Source of the DNA: an uncultured Chloroflexota bacterium
Lineage (GTDB): Bacteria; Chloroflexota; Anaerolineae; Anaerolineales; Anaerolineaceae
NCBI GenBank assembly: GCA_902791025.1
Contig: CADATZ010000033.1
Location: 1-64,000 of the forward strand
Direction: 5' to 3'
Length of the DNA stretch: 64,000 nt
Part shown: piece after piece, positions 1 through 8,197 of the stretch
Numbering within the stretch: position 1 is the first letter of the stretch
Layout: every line of letters starts with the position of its first letter
Notes under the pieces: model-generated
The model's database searches: none
What the model saw: the letters and a program-made list of their open reading frames with translations, nothing else
What the model was told of the DNA's origin: nothing
Position numbers and translations under genes: made by a program

Positions 1-286
1 TCCCCTCTCGCTGACGGTCCTCCTTGAGGTGACGGTTCCCCGTACCAGCTTCGCAGTACGGGATAACCGTCCCCGTTTTGATCGTTAATCAAAGTATATG
101 CAAAAATTAAAAAAAGAAAACCGCCAATATTGGCGGTTGACAAATGTGAAATTTTGTGGTAATAGCGCACCGGGCCAGTTACCTGCTGCCGCGAAGCCGG
201 CACAGGTCCCCCTTTCAGAAAGATACGGGCTTCGCCCGATTTTGTATGCTGAACGGGAGCTTCGCCAGAGCTGCGACGTAGTGTCC
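1..286. repeat. Repeat-rich intergenic segment
   Basis: No convincing gene is seen. Positions 33-73 can fold into a hairpin whose arms contain CCCCGTAC and GTACGGG around a CAGCTTCGCA loop. Positions about 160-285 hold further short palindromic pieces with GCGAAGCC and CTTCGC cores like those of the dispersed hairpins elsewhere in the window. The last codons of the minus-strand GGDEF gene abut this DNA, and its charged C-terminal tail looks derived from it. Confidence 0.6.
100..138 (-). terminator. Rho-independent terminator for the GGDEF gene
   Basis: A perfect 20-bp palindrome at 119-138 (AACCGCCAAT/ATTGGCGGTT) is followed on the minus strand by a T-rich run (complement of 101-118). It lies about 150 bp beyond the stop of the minus-strand diguanylate cyclase. 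Confidence 0.7.
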
Positions 287-1798
287 TCATCGGTGCACAA
301 ACAATCCGTGGTTGTCCCCCTGACCTTTATTCTGCCGCCGGTCATGTCCGGTCTGTTGATAATAAGCAGCTTTGGCATCATACATCCGCTCATCAGCAAT
401 TTTGATCAGTTCCTGTACCCCGGCTTCCGGAAATTCACTCGCAAAAACAGCACCGTGAGACATGGAAAGACTGACTTGATTCTTAGCTGTCCATTCTGAT
501 AATTCTTCCACCGATTGAGAAATCAACTGTTCCAGCTGCGAGGAATCAAGATACACGAAAGCCGCAAACTCATCACCGCCGATGCGATAAACATCCCCAT
601 ACGGCCCGAAATTCCTGTCAATGATCTTCGCAAAAGCCTTGATGGCTTTGTCACCGGCATCATGCCCATAACGATCGTTGATCATCTTCAGCTCATTGAT
701 ATCAAACACCACACAGACAAAATCCGAGCCCTTTTCTTCCGGGAATTTTTCGAAATGAAGAACAGCATCTTCATACGCCCTGCGGTTTTGCAATCCGGTC
801 ATCGCGTCTGTATCGGCATTTCTTTTCTCATTTATAACTTTTTCCGTCAGTTTTTTTGTAATAAAGATAATGACCAGAGATGCAATCAGTAAATAAATAC
901 ACACGATACTCATCAATTCCGGAACATTCCGGTTGGCTTCTTTCTCAGTTTGCGTAACGATAATCGTATATTTATCGGCTTTTCTGGCAAAGCAATAAAC
1001 GTTGTCACCCTGCAGTACAGCCGAATATTTTGCAGTCTTCTCCGCCTCATTTCCAAAAGGAGCCTTGAGACCGATTTCATTAAGATCCTTTTCAACCAAA
1101 CCCGGCAAAGAACTTCCGACAATTTCATTTGTCTGGTTATCCACAGCGAAAATGCTTATCCCGGCATAGACCGGAAGTGCATCCACGACCTCATCGATTT
1201 CATTCGCGTGCAGCTCCTCTAATAGTCTTACCGGCTCGATCCCAACCTGGACCATACGGCTGCCATCATCGCTCCAGCAAATCGCATACATCATCGATTT
1301 GTTCTCCGCGGTATTTGGAGTAACGTCCTGACACATGGAAAGGGTTTTGTCCGTCAGCATAGGCTTGAAATATCCCATCTGTTCACCGGAATCAAAGGAA
1401 TATCCGTAATACTGCGGAACCGTACCGAAATAGATCTCACCTTCATCCGTAAACAGGTGGATCTCATCGATCAGCAGCAGCTTCTCAATATAAAGCAGAT
1501 CATCAATATTGGTCTCAGCGTTAGGATTTCTGTCGATAAAATGCGATACCGCTTTGGCTTTGGTAATGTAACTTTCTTTCAGCGTTTCCACCAGAACCTG
1601 CTGCTTTCGGTCATTGGAGACAAGAATGTTCCCGATTTGTTCTGACAGCATCTCACCGGTCCTGTAGGCGTGATTACGATTGTTCACTCTGAGAAAGAAA
1701 TATTGGAAAAGGAGAAGGATCAGCACAGCAGCTATGATAATGACCAGAATAAGGGCTGCGCTTTTTTTCCCGATATTATTTTGTTTTGCTTGTTTCAT
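287..1798 (-). CDS. Membrane-anchored diguanylate cyclase (GGDEF)
   Basis: Predicted to make cyclic-di-GMP from two GTP in response to an extracytoplasmic signal. Of 503 residues, a hydrophobic segment at about 13-35 and a second just before residue 330 enclose an extracytoplasmic sensor region of no clear family. The C-terminal GGDEF domain begins at DAMTGL and carries an intact GGDEF active site at residues 407-411. The usual upstream RxxD inhibitory site is not visible, so product feedback may be weak. The last roughly 18 residues are charged and lie in repeat-like DNA. It is monocistronic, with a terminator at 100-138. Confidence 0.88.
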   Translation of the reverse strand: MKQAKQNNIGKKSAALILVIIIAAVLILLLFQYFFLRVNNRNHAYRTGEMLSEQIGNILVSNDRKQQVLVETLKESYITKAKAVSHFIDRNPNAETNIDDLLYIEKLLLIDEIHLFTDEGEIYFGTVPQYYGYSFDSGEQMGYFKPMLTDKTLSMCQDVTPNTAENKSMMYAICWSDDGSRMVQVGIEPVRLLEELHANEIDEVVDALPVYAGISIFAVDNQTNEIVGSSLPGLVEKDLNEIGLKAPFGNEAEKTAKYSAVLQGDNVYCFARKADKYTIIVTQTEKEANRNVPELMSIVCIYLLIASLVIIFITKKLTEKVINEKRNADTDAMTGLQNRRAYEDAVLHFEKFPEEKGSDFVCVVFDINELKMINDRYGHDAGDKAIKAFAKIIDRNFGPYGDVYRIGGDEFAAFVYLDSSQLEQLISQSVEELSEWTAKNQVSLSMSHGAVFASEFPEAGVQELIKIADERMYDAKAAYYQQTGHDRRQNKGQGDNHGLFVHR

Positions 1799-1822
1799 TC
1801 ACTTCACTCTTTAAAAATTTAT

Positions 1823-1920
1823 TTATTCAAGACGGAGCATATGTCGTCTGGCATCTTGCACGGCGCAGCCCGCACTATCGAGCCTTTTTAATATGTTATG
1901 CTCCAGTTTCAGAACTGTTA
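1823..1920. repeat. Decayed TATTCA-bounded hairpin element
   Basis: It begins with TTATTCAAGACGGAGCATA and later shows TATGCTCC, giving an outer stem. The interior (GGCATCTTGC...GCAGCCCGC) no longer pairs well. It resembles the better-preserved copies at 4989, 14567, 26732 and elsewhere, but is degraded. Confidence 0.4.
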
Positions 1921-2038
1921 TAAAAATCCTCTTATTTCCCGGATCTTTTATCTCTTAAAGTACGATAAAAATTTACCTGACATGGTATCGTTTATATTAT
2001 AAAGAATATGTGAATAAAAATCGTTTCATTCGTGACAA

Positions 2039-2269
2039 ATGGAATGTAATCATCTGTCACAATATCTGCTAAACAACAGCATCGGAACTGCTGAAGTATG
2101 CAAACTATTGAACTGTACAAGGCAAAATGTGGATTTCCTGACAAAAACAGGAAAAATTCATCCGGTATTACAATTGGGAAATAATAAACTCTTTTCAAAA
2201 GCAGACATCATGTCTTACAGATTTAAAGCCGAAAACGAAGCTTACGCAAAAAATTTCGAACCGTTATAA
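2039..2269 (+). CDS. Small helix-turn-helix DNA-binding protein
   Basis: A 76-residue protein. The stretch SIGTAEVCKLLNCTRQNV followed by LTKTGKIHPV and FSKADI resembles the excisionase/MerR-like winged helix found in small regulators and in proteins that bind the ends of mobile DNA. No partner gene is adjacent. The 3' end overlaps a decayed ABC-permease fragment in another frame, so the original C-terminus may have been lost or replaced. The target is unknown. Reading as a real gene rests on the HTH pattern. Confidence 0.6.
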   Translation: MECNHLSQYLLNNSIGTAEVCKLLNCTRQNVDFLTKTGKIHPVLQLGNNKLFSKADIMSYRFKAENEAYAKNFEPL

Positions 2270-2459
2270 AACATATATTTCCAATGACCGCAAGTTCACG
2301 ATTCCTATCGGTATGGCGACGACGATCACCCCTTACGGAAATGCCTATGATGTTTTGATGCCGGGTGCGGTGATGGCAGTCGTACCTATTGTTATAATAT
2401 ACTTGTTTGCACAAAAGACATTTATTGCCGGTCTAACTTCCGGAGCAGTGAAAGGATAG
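2253..2459 (+). pseudogene. C-terminal remnant of a MalG-type sugar ABC permease
   Basis: Read in the frame ending at TAG 2457-2459, this stretch gives a protein tail with FTIPIGMATTITPYG, then PGAVMAVVPIVIIYLFAQK, then FIAGLTSGAVKG before the stop. That pattern (a TIPIG-like loop, last membrane helix, FxxGLTxGAVKG end) is the hallmark of the C-terminus of carbohydrate ABC permeases. No start codon or upstream permease sequence remains; the HTH reading frame precedes it. The stop is 4 bp before the arabinofuranosidase start, so the fragment is probably the leftover of an arabinoside transport operon. Confidence 0.75.
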
Positions 2460-2463
2460 TCAC

Positions 2464-3969
2464 ATGAAAAAAGCATCTATGATTCTCGACAAAGACTACC
2501 AGGTCAGCCGGATCGACAAACGCATCTACGGCTCTTTCATCGAACATCTCGGCCGCGCGGTTTACGGCGGCATTTATGAACCGGGACACCCGGAAGCCGA
2601 CGAGAAAGGCTTCCGCAAGGACGTGATGGCGGCGGTCAAAAAACTTGGCGTGCCGATCGTCCGCTACCCGGGAGGAAACTTTGTTTCCGGATTCAACTGG
2701 GAGGACAGTGTCGGCCCCATTGAACAACGGCCGAAGCGCCTGGATCTTGCTTGGTTCACCACGGAAACCAACGAAGTCGGTCTGCATGAATTTTTTGACT
2801 GGACACAAAAAGCAGATTCCGAACTGATGTACGCCATCAATCTCGGCACCCGCGGGCCGGAAAATGCCCGGGATATCGTGGAATATGCCAATCACAAGGG
2901 CGGCAGCAAGTTCTCCGATATGCGCATCGCCAATGGGCGCAAAGATCCATTCAACATCAAGCTCTGGTGCCTCGGCAACGAGATGGACGGACCCTGGCAG
3001 ATGGGGCATAAAACCGGATATGAATACGGACGCACCGCCAATGAAGCTGCCAAGATCATGAAATGGGTCGATCCGACCATTGAACTGGTGGCCTGCGGTT
3101 CCTCCAACACCGAAATGCCGACCTTCGGTTCTTACGAGCTGGAGATGCTGGAGGAGTGCTACGAAAATATCGATTACGTCTCGCTCCACCGATATTACGG
3201 GAACCCGACACAGGATACGCCGGGATTCCTTGCCCGCTCGATGGATATGGATGAGTTTATCCATACCGTCGCTTCGATTTGTGACGCGGTCAAGGGGAAA
3301 AAGCACAGCAAAAAGCAGCTCAACCTGTCCTTCGACGAATGGAACGTGTGGTATCACTCTAACGAACAGGATCAGGAGATCTGGAAGCAGGACAAATGGA
3401 ACCGTGCCCTGCCGCTGCTGGAAGATATTTACAATTTTGAGGACGCCCTGCTTGTCGGCTCCATGCTGATGACGCTCATCCGCAACGCGGATCGGGTGAA
3501 GATCGCCTGCCTGGCGCAGCTGGTGAACGTTATCGCCCCCATCATGACGCGCAATGGCGGCGGATGCTGGGCACAGACCACCTACTATCCCTTCATGCAC
3601 GCTTCCCTTTACGGCCGCGGCACCGCACTGCAGGCTTTGGTTTCTTCACCCGTTTATGACTGCGCGGATTATGAAGGAGTGCCTTATATCGATTCAGCGG
3701 CAGTCCTGCACGACGACGGCAGTGTAACTGTTTTCTGTGTCAACCGGGATATGAAGGAAGATTATGAGCTCAGCATCGATCTGCGTTCCTTCGGAGATTT
3801 GAAATTCGCTGAGCATATCCTGCTGCATCACGATGATGTCAAGGCAGTCAATACAGAGGATGAACCCGACAACGTGATCCCCACCGCCGGGCCGGGTGGA
3901 AAGATCGATAGCGGAAAGGCCGAGATCCGCATCCCCGCCCTCAGCTGGAACGTCATTCGTTTTATTTAA
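2464..3969 (+). CDS. abfA: Alpha-N-arabinofuranosidase, GH51
   Basis: Cytoplasmic glycoside hydrolase expected to release terminal L-arabinofuranose from arabino-oligosaccharides. It has 501 residues, the usual GH51 length, and no signal peptide. The acid/base Glu173 lies in LGNEMDG and the nucleophile Glu292 in LSFDEWNVW. The GFNWEDSVGP and PGGNF motifs of the family are intact, followed by the C-terminal beta-sandwich. The start follows GAAAGGATAGTC. It sits directly behind a permease remnant, which suggests that its substrate importer was lost from this locus. Confidence 0.95.
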   Translation: MKKASMILDKDYQVSRIDKRIYGSFIEHLGRAVYGGIYEPGHPEADEKGFRKDVMAAVKKLGVPIVRYPGGNFVSGFNWEDSVGPIEQRPKRLDLAWFTTETNEVGLHEFFDWTQKADSELMYAINLGTRGPENARDIVEYANHKGGSKFSDMRIANGRKDPFNIKLWCLGNEMDGPWQMGHKTGYEYGRTANEAAKIMKWVDPTIELVACGSSNTEMPTFGSYELEMLEECYENIDYVSLHRYYGNPTQDTPGFLARSMDMDEFIHTVASICDAVKGKKHSKKQLNLSFDEWNVWYHSNEQDQEIWKQDKWNRALPLLEDIYNFEDALLVGSMLMTLIRNADRVKIACLAQLVNVIAPIMTRNGGGCWAQTTYYPFMHASLYGRGTALQALVSSPVYDCADYEGVPYIDSAAVLHDDGSVTVFCVNRDMKEDYELSIDLRSFGDLKFAEHILLHHDDVKAVNTEDEPDNVIPTAGPGGKIDSGKAEIRIPALSWNVIRFI

Positions 3970-4033
3970 AAGCACCGGGCCGGCCGCCTGCTGCCGAGAA
4001 GTCGGCACAGGTGACCGGCCACCGAGCTGCGCT
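3970..4033. repeat. Short GC-rich hairpin between convergent genes
   Basis: GGCCGG near 3980 and CCGGCC near 4014 flank an inner pair CTGCCGA/TCGGCA around GAAG. The core resembles one at 160-200 (CTGCTGCCGCGAAGCCGGCACAG). It may act as a bidirectional terminator, but no T-run is obvious. Confidence 0.45.
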
Positions 4034-4957
4034 TTATAAATCCAATTTCCCCTTATTAAAACAAAGCGGATACACTCCGAAAGCAACGAACGACATCACC
4101 GCATAGCGCAGAGCACGGATCAAAAGGGACAAAAATGTGGACGCTGAAAGCAGCTCTTCCGGAAACGGCAGTTTGGTAAGGAAAGAAAGAGCCACAAAAA
4201 CCACCCCTCCTCCAACTACACGCAGCAATACAAAAAAGTAATCCTTTGCCGGACCGAATTTCACATATTTTTTCTCAAAAGTCGTAGCCAGGAACATACC
4301 GACGAGCAAACCGTAACCGGTATAAAAATCCGAGGATCTACAAAAAAACCAACCGGGCAATGCGCAGACCAACAAAATGACGAATACCCATTTACTGTCT
4401 TTGACCTTTTTCATCAGCAGGTCCATGAGAAACATCATCAACAACCCAAAGGCCCAGCCAACCAAAACATCAGTAGGATAATGTACCCCGATAATGACAC
4501 GGGAAAGTCCGACAAAGAACGGGAGGATCCAGCAGATAATTTTCAGCGCCTTGACCTTCGTAAACCCGCCAAGCAGTGAGTACAAGGTGATGGAATTGGC
4601 AGCATGCAGCGAAGGAAATGAAAAACCCTGCAGGGAAATATCATAAATATCACCCTTTTCCACCGGACGGAGACATTGGATCTTTTCATGATCAAAGTAA
4701 GGCCTGCGTCTCAGCGCAACGTTCTTGATCATCGCGCCGAAAAGAGAAACTGAAAACAGGTTGATCATCAGGTATTTCCCGAATTTCTTGTCGATTCCCC
4801 AATAAATCAGTCCGATAATCAGGATCATGCAGATCGACTCCCCGAACGCTGTGAAAAAAGAACCGAACCTGACACCTAAAGGCCCAAGATTCTCCTGAAG
4901 CCAAACCATCAGCGAAGTTTCCCATTCAAAGAAAAAAGTATTTCCGGTGATTTCCAT
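4034..4957 (-). CDS. PAP2-family membrane phosphatase
   Basis: Integral membrane acid phosphatase, probably acting on a lipid phosphate or pyrophosphate such as undecaprenyl pyrophosphate or phosphatidate; the substrate cannot be told from sequence. The 307 residues carry the three PAP2 signature motifs: KNVALRRRPY (motif 1), FPSLHAA (motif 2, catalytic His) and GVHYPTDVLVG (motif 3). Several membrane helices surround them and extra C-terminal helices follow. It is monocistronic, convergent with abfA, and starts close to a TATTCA hairpin element. Confidence 0.88.
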   Translation of the reverse strand: MEITGNTFFFEWETSLMVWLQENLGPLGVRFGSFFTAFGESICMILIIGLIYWGIDKKFGKYLMINLFSVSLFGAMIKNVALRRRPYFDHEKIQCLRPVEKGDIYDISLQGFSFPSLHAANSITLYSLLGGFTKVKALKIICWILPFFVGLSRVIIGVHYPTDVLVGWAFGLLMMFLMDLLMKKVKDSKWVFVILLVCALPGWFFCRSSDFYTGYGLLVGMFLATTFEKKYVKFGPAKDYFFVLLRVVGGGVVFVALSFLTKLPFPEELLSASTFLSLLIRALRYAVMSFVAFGVYPLCFNKGKLDL

Positions 4958-4988
4958 AAGATATTCCTTTTCTTTATGTTGTTGTAAC

Positions 4989-5151
4989 TATTCAGGACGA
5001 AGCACTTGGGGACTGGCAACTTGTGTTGCGAAGCCAACACGAGTGTGCCTGTCACCATGTGCGTCGCTGCGGGTTCTGAATTTTGCTTATCACGGTCCAA
5101 GGCGGCGGGGACGAACCTGAAGGTTCGCCCCCTCATTCCATGAATAGTAAC
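4989..5151. repeat. TATTCA-bounded hairpin element, composite copy
   Basis: It begins TAACTATTCAGGACGAAGC. A central stem loop carries GTGTTGCGAAGCCAACAC at about 5023-5040, followed by a second short hairpin (GAACCTGAAGGTTC). It ends in CCATGAATAGTAAC at 5138-5151, the inverted complement of the start. The left half closely matches the element at 42721 and the inverse of the one at 6105. Confidence 0.7.
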
Positions 5152-5257
5152 TTTTATTCTACTACAAGTCAATATCAAAACACACCGGGCTTGACTTTCA
5201 AATCTATCTTCGTTAAAATAGATGCTGTTCACGGTCTCGCCAGAACACCGAGCAGGA
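5152..5257. other. AT-rich spacer with no gene seen
   Basis: Only short unrelated open frames occur here. Nothing recognisable is seen apart from flanking repeats. Confidence 0.4.
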
Positions 5258-5374
5258 GCGAGGTATTGTGGGGACGTATCTCAACGTGCTCTGTAAGGTG
5301 CGAGCTTCGCTCGATTGGATTCAGAGCAGGAGCTTCGCCTCTGCTTCGCGACGGGTCACATGAGATACGTCCCC
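5258..5374 (+). repeat. 117-bp repeat, left copy of an inverted pair
   Basis: Its reverse complement matches 7941-8058 with about three differences. Weaker similarity continues to 5398 and 7918. Inside are small hairpins such as GAGCTTCGCTC and GGAGCTTCGCC. The two copies face each other across the nitroreductase, metallophosphoesterase and rpiB genes. Confidence 0.85.
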
Positions 5375-5476
5375 TTTTCCAACGCAGAGCTCTGGCAAAG
5401 GCGTGAACTGTAACATGAAATACTGTCTCGAATCTGAATCGTTATCTTTTTTATCACCTGAAAGGAAACAGAAATT

Positions 5477-5989
5477 ATGGAATTCAAAAAAGTCATCAGC
5501 GCCCGCTACTCTTGCAAAAAGTACAGTGACAAAAAGGTTGAATCCGAAAAACTCAATGCCATTCTTGAAGCCGGACGGCTGGCACCGACTGCGAAGAACC
5601 TGCAGGAACAGCGTGTTTATATCGTTCAATCCAAATCCGGACTCGCTGCCATCGACAAGGTCACGCCCTGCCGCTATGGAGCACCGACCGTTCTGGTCGT
5701 CGCCTTTGACAAAAACAACGTTTTCACCTATCCCGGCGAAAAGAGAGACTCGGGTGTCGAGGATGCTACCATCGTGGCAACGCACATGGTCCTTGCCGCC
5801 GCGGATGAAGGCGTCGACAGCTGCTGGGTCAACTTCTTCGATCCGGATAAACTGGCCGCAGAGCTGGGTCTGCCGGAAAATGAAGAAATCCTGATGGTCA
5901 TGGACCTGGGTTATGCCGCCGAAGGCGCCGGTCCGCTCGCCAATCATGGCTCACGCAAACCGCTCTCCGAAACAGTTTCCTACATCTAA
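5477..5989 (+). CDS. Nitroreductase-family FMN oxidoreductase
   Basis: Predicted flavoenzyme using NAD(P)H to reduce nitro compounds, quinones or similar acceptors; the true substrate is unknown. The 170 residues begin with the family pattern SARYSCKKYSDKKV, where the basic residues contact FMN phosphate, and continue with AGRLAPTAKNLQ and GVEDATIVATHMVLAA. It is shorter than typical members of about 200 residues and ends in a loose C-terminus. The start follows GAAAGGAAACAGAAATT. It is monocistronic, between the 117-bp repeat and a GAGTCAA palindrome. Confidence 0.88.
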   Translation: MEFKKVISARYSCKKYSDKKVESEKLNAILEAGRLAPTAKNLQEQRVYIVQSKSGLAAIDKVTPCRYGAPTVLVVAFDKNNVFTYPGEKRDSGVEDATIVATHMVLAAADEGVDSCWVNFFDPDKLAAELGLPENEEILMVMDLGYAAEGAGPLANHGSRKPLSETVSYI

Positions 5990-5995
5990 GAAAAC

Positions 5996-6075
5996 ACTGA
6001 TTATTTCAGTATGAGTCAAAATGACCTGTTTTCGTTGACTCTTTTTGAGTCAACAGAACAGGTTATTTTGACTTA
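5996..6075. repeat. GAGTCAA palindrome, copy 1
   Basis: A long imperfect hairpin at 6014-6073: left arm AGTCAAAATGACCTGTT then GTTGACTC, loop TTTTT, right arm GAGTCAAC then AACAGG and ATTTTGACT. It is preceded by CTGATTATTTCAGT. Two other copies lie at 21658-21721 and 24338-24402. It may also terminate the nitroreductase transcript. Confidence 0.85.
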
Positions 6076-6101
6076 TTCACAGGAATAAGATTATTGAATA
6101 G

Positions 6102-6201
6102 TAACTGTTCAGTATCGGAAGACGCACATGGGTACAGACACACTTGTGTCGGCTTCGCGACAGCAAGGTATCAGTCCCCAAGTGCTTCGTCCTGAATAGA
6201 T
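6102..6201. repeat. TATTCA-bounded hairpin element, inverse orientation
   Basis: GTAACTGTTCAG starts it and CTGAATAGATAC ends it. Its core TTGTGTCGGCTTCGCGACAGCAA reads as the inverse of the core at 42760-42790, and the two elements agree over most of their length on opposite strands. Confidence 0.8.
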
Positions 6202-6349
6202 ACATTGAATATAACTGTAACTATTCAGACACCGAAGTGACGCTCATGGGAACCGGCCTGAATACCTAAATCATTTCAAATCAGGGTTTCGTCCTTTATT
6301 TCCTGCTCTTTATGGTATGATGAATAAATTCAGGTCAGGAGTGAGACGA

Positions 6350-7135
6350 TTGGACGAAACCTTTTTCGATTTAAACTGCCCGCATAAGCTTGCATTGCTC
6401 GCGGATTTTCACAATTCCGAACCTGCCCCGGTTCTTGCATCGCTCCAGAAGAACAAACCGGAACTCATCACAGTTGCCGGTGATTTTGTCTTTGGCGACC
6501 GTCCGAAAGACGGCATGCTGAAAATTGAAGAAAACCGGAATGCCGTGGAGCTGCTGCGCGGCTGTGCCTCAATTGCCCCGACCTTCGTCAGCGTGGGAAA
6601 CCACGAATACTCGCTCATAGATGCCGACCTGAAAGTAGTCCGATCCACCGGCGTCACATTTTTAGACAATCAATGGACCAAATTTGAAGATATGGTGATC
6701 GGCGGACTGAGTTCGGCATTTTTTACATCATACAAGACCTTCCGTGCCAACCGGCCGGGGAAGGAGCTTTACCCCAAACCGGACAAATCCGTCCGCTCAA
6801 AAAGCATCCCGCCCGATATGGCATGGCTGGATGAATTTGAGAAACAGTCCGGGTATAAGGTGCTGATGTGCCATCATCCGGAATATTTTCCCCGCTATCT
6901 CAAACAGCGCAAGATCGACATCATCCTTTCCGGTCACTGCCACGGCGGGCAGTGGCGGTTTTATTCGCCGTTCCATCACGAAATGCGAGGCGTTTACGCT
7001 CCCGGTCAGGGCTTGTTCCCGGCACTGACCTCCGGTGTATATGAAAACCGCCTGGTCGTCAGCCGCGGCCTCTCCAACACAACCTTCATCCCACGCATCA
7101 ACAACCCGACAGAAGTCATTTATATTAGGGGATAG
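6350..7135 (+). CDS. Calcineurin-like metallophosphoesterase
   Basis: Predicted metal-dependent phosphoesterase of the YkuE/YaeI type; substrate unknown. Metal-binding motifs appear in order: LLADFHNSEP (an asparagine follows the usual DxH), AGDFVFGD, VGNHEYS, CHHPEY and SGHCHGGQ. The open frame extends to ATG 6317, but AGGAG at 6337-6341 is 8 bp from TTG 6350 and a TATGAT box overlaps the upstream ATGs, so TTG 6350 is preferred (261 residues). The stop TAG is supplied by the first unit of a heptad repeat tract. Convergent with rpiB. Confidence 0.85.
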   Translation: MDETFFDLNCPHKLALLADFHNSEPAPVLASLQKNKPELITVAGDFVFGDRPKDGMLKIEENRNAVELLRGCASIAPTFVSVGNHEYSLIDADLKVVRSTGVTFLDNQWTKFEDMVIGGLSSAFFTSYKTFRANRPGKELYPKPDKSVRSKSIPPDMAWLDEFEKQSGYKVLMCHHPEYFPRYLKQRKIDIILSGHCHGGQWRFYSPFHHEMRGVYAPGQGLFPALTSGVYENRLVVSRGLSNTTFIPRINNPTEVIYIRG

Positions 7136-7327
7136 GGGATAGGGGATAGGAGATAGGATATAGGAGATAGGGACTGTTGCCGCAGGCGACTGTCCCGTAA
7201 CACAAGAGAGTAGAGAGTAGAGAGTAGAGAGTAGAGAGTAGAGAGTAGAGAGTAGAGAGTAGAGATTGGAGATTAGAGTTTTGAGAATGTAACGTTTCTC
7301 TTATCTCCAATCTCCAATCTCTTATCT
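7127..7327. repeat. Heptad repeat tract between convergent genes
   Basis: It starts with GGGGATA repeated three times, including the TAG stop of the upstream gene, then degenerate ATAGGAG units. A GGGACTG...GACTGTCCC hairpin comes next, then about nine copies of AGAGTAG (7204-7264). It ends with the opposite-strand form TCTCCAA near the rpiB stop. The first 20 bases have three runs of four G. Confidence 0.85.
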
Positions 7328-7330
7328 GTA

Positions 7331-7792
7331 TTATTCCGCTGCTGCCAGGTGCTGGGTGGCTTCGATCTCCATGATCATATCCACACGAGTGCCGTGCCGG
7401 CCGCCAAGGAATTCAGCATTGATCCATTCATCCACGATCATCTTCGCCAGCTCGACGCCGATCACCCGGGCACCGAAGGCGATGATATTGGTATTGTTAT
7501 GCTGCTTGGAAAGCTTCGCGGTATACGGTTCGGAACACACACAGGCACGGATCCCTTTGACCTTGTTGGCAGCCAGGGAAATTCCCACACCGGTCCCGCA
7601 GATCAAAATTCCGCCTTCCACTTCACCGGCCGCGACCATCTTCGCCACCTTATACCCACTGATAGGATAATGGAAACTGCCGGGTTCATTTGTACCGACA
7701 TCGATGATCTCGTGTCCTTTTTCCTCAAGATACGCCTTGATTTCCTTCTTCATCTCAATTGCCACATGGTCATTGCCGATTGCAAGCTTCAT
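7331..7792 (-). CDS. rpiB: Ribose-5-phosphate isomerase B
   Basis: Interconverts ribose 5-phosphate and ribulose 5-phosphate in the pentose phosphate pathway; the LacAB_rpiB family also includes galactose-6- and allose-6-phosphate isomerases. The 153 residues show the N-terminal GNDH, the DVGTNEPG loop, the catalytic CGTGVGISLAANK segment with its Cys, and C-terminal GARVIG and GGRHGTRV. The usual DYPD around residue 45 reads HYPISG here, so the substrate could differ from ribose. It is monocistronic, convergent with the metallophosphoesterase. Confidence 0.92.
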   Translation of the reverse strand: MKLAIGNDHVAIEMKKEIKAYLEEKGHEIIDVGTNEPGSFHYPISGYKVAKMVAAGEVEGGILICGTGVGISLAANKVKGIRACVCSEPYTAKLSKQHNNTNIIAFGARVIGVELAKMIVDEWINAEFLGGRHGTRVDMIMEIEATQHLAAAE

Positions 7793-7839
7793 TCAACACC
7801 TCTCGTTTTTTTCTTTGATTATACCATTTGCAAATGAGA

Positions 7840-7900
7840 CATGGGAACAGGTTCTTTGTCTCATGACGATGGACGATGAGACAAGGAATCTGTCCCCATG
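7840..7900. repeat. Long hairpin upstream of rpiB
   Basis: The 25-bp arms 7840-7864 and 7876-7900 pair nearly perfectly (CATGGG, ACAG, TTGTCTCAT against ATGAGACAA, CTGT, CCCATG) around an 11-nt loop. The GGGACAG-type outer stem is shared in style with the TATTCA elements. Confidence 0.75.
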
Positions 7901-8107
7901 GTTACTATTCATGAAGTAGCCAGAGCGCTGAGTGGGAAACGGGGACGTATCTCATGTGACCCGTCGCGAAGCAGAGGCGAAGCTCCTGCTCTGAATCCAA
8001 TCGAGCGAAGCTCGCACCTTACAGAGCAGGTTGAGGTACGTCCCCCACAATACCTCGCGTCACACGAGATAATTCCTCAGTATCCTGGCTGCTCCATGAA
8101 TAGTAAC
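7899..8107. repeat. Repeat element with TATTCA termini, containing the right 117-bp copy
   Basis: It opens with GGTTACTATTCATG and closes with CATGAATAGTAAC, an inverted terminal pair of about 13 bp. Positions 7941-8058 are the near-exact inverse of 5258-5374. No protein is encoded. Its size and termini suggest a small non-autonomous mobile element. Confidence 0.75.
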
Positions 8108-8147
8108 TCCCCATGCCTCATTTATGTCACAAATCTTCCGGGCTGAA

Positions 8148-8176
8148 TTGACAATTTCAGGCAGATGTGATAAAGT
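8148..8176 (+). promoter_or_regulatory. Promoter for the thrS leader
   Basis: TTGACA at 8148-8153 and TAAAGT at 8171-8176 are separated by exactly 17 bp. Transcription would begin near 8183, just upstream of a small threonine-rich reading frame. Confidence 0.75.
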
Positions 8177-8197
8177 ATGAATAAGGAAATTAGACAA

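Noticed and set aside
85..399. Minus-strand reading frame in the repeat-rich start of the window
   Set aside because: Overlaps the end of the GGDEF gene in another frame and is composed of repeat DNA; no ribosome site or family pattern.
4989..5151. Integron attC site
   Set aside because: The imperfect palindrome has attC-like size, but no RYYYAAC/GTTRRRY core pair is found and no integrase or cassette array is present.
7125..7310. Minus-strand frame of repeated LLSTLYS units
   Set aside because: Direct translation of the 7-bp AGAGTAG tract; no sign of a protein family.
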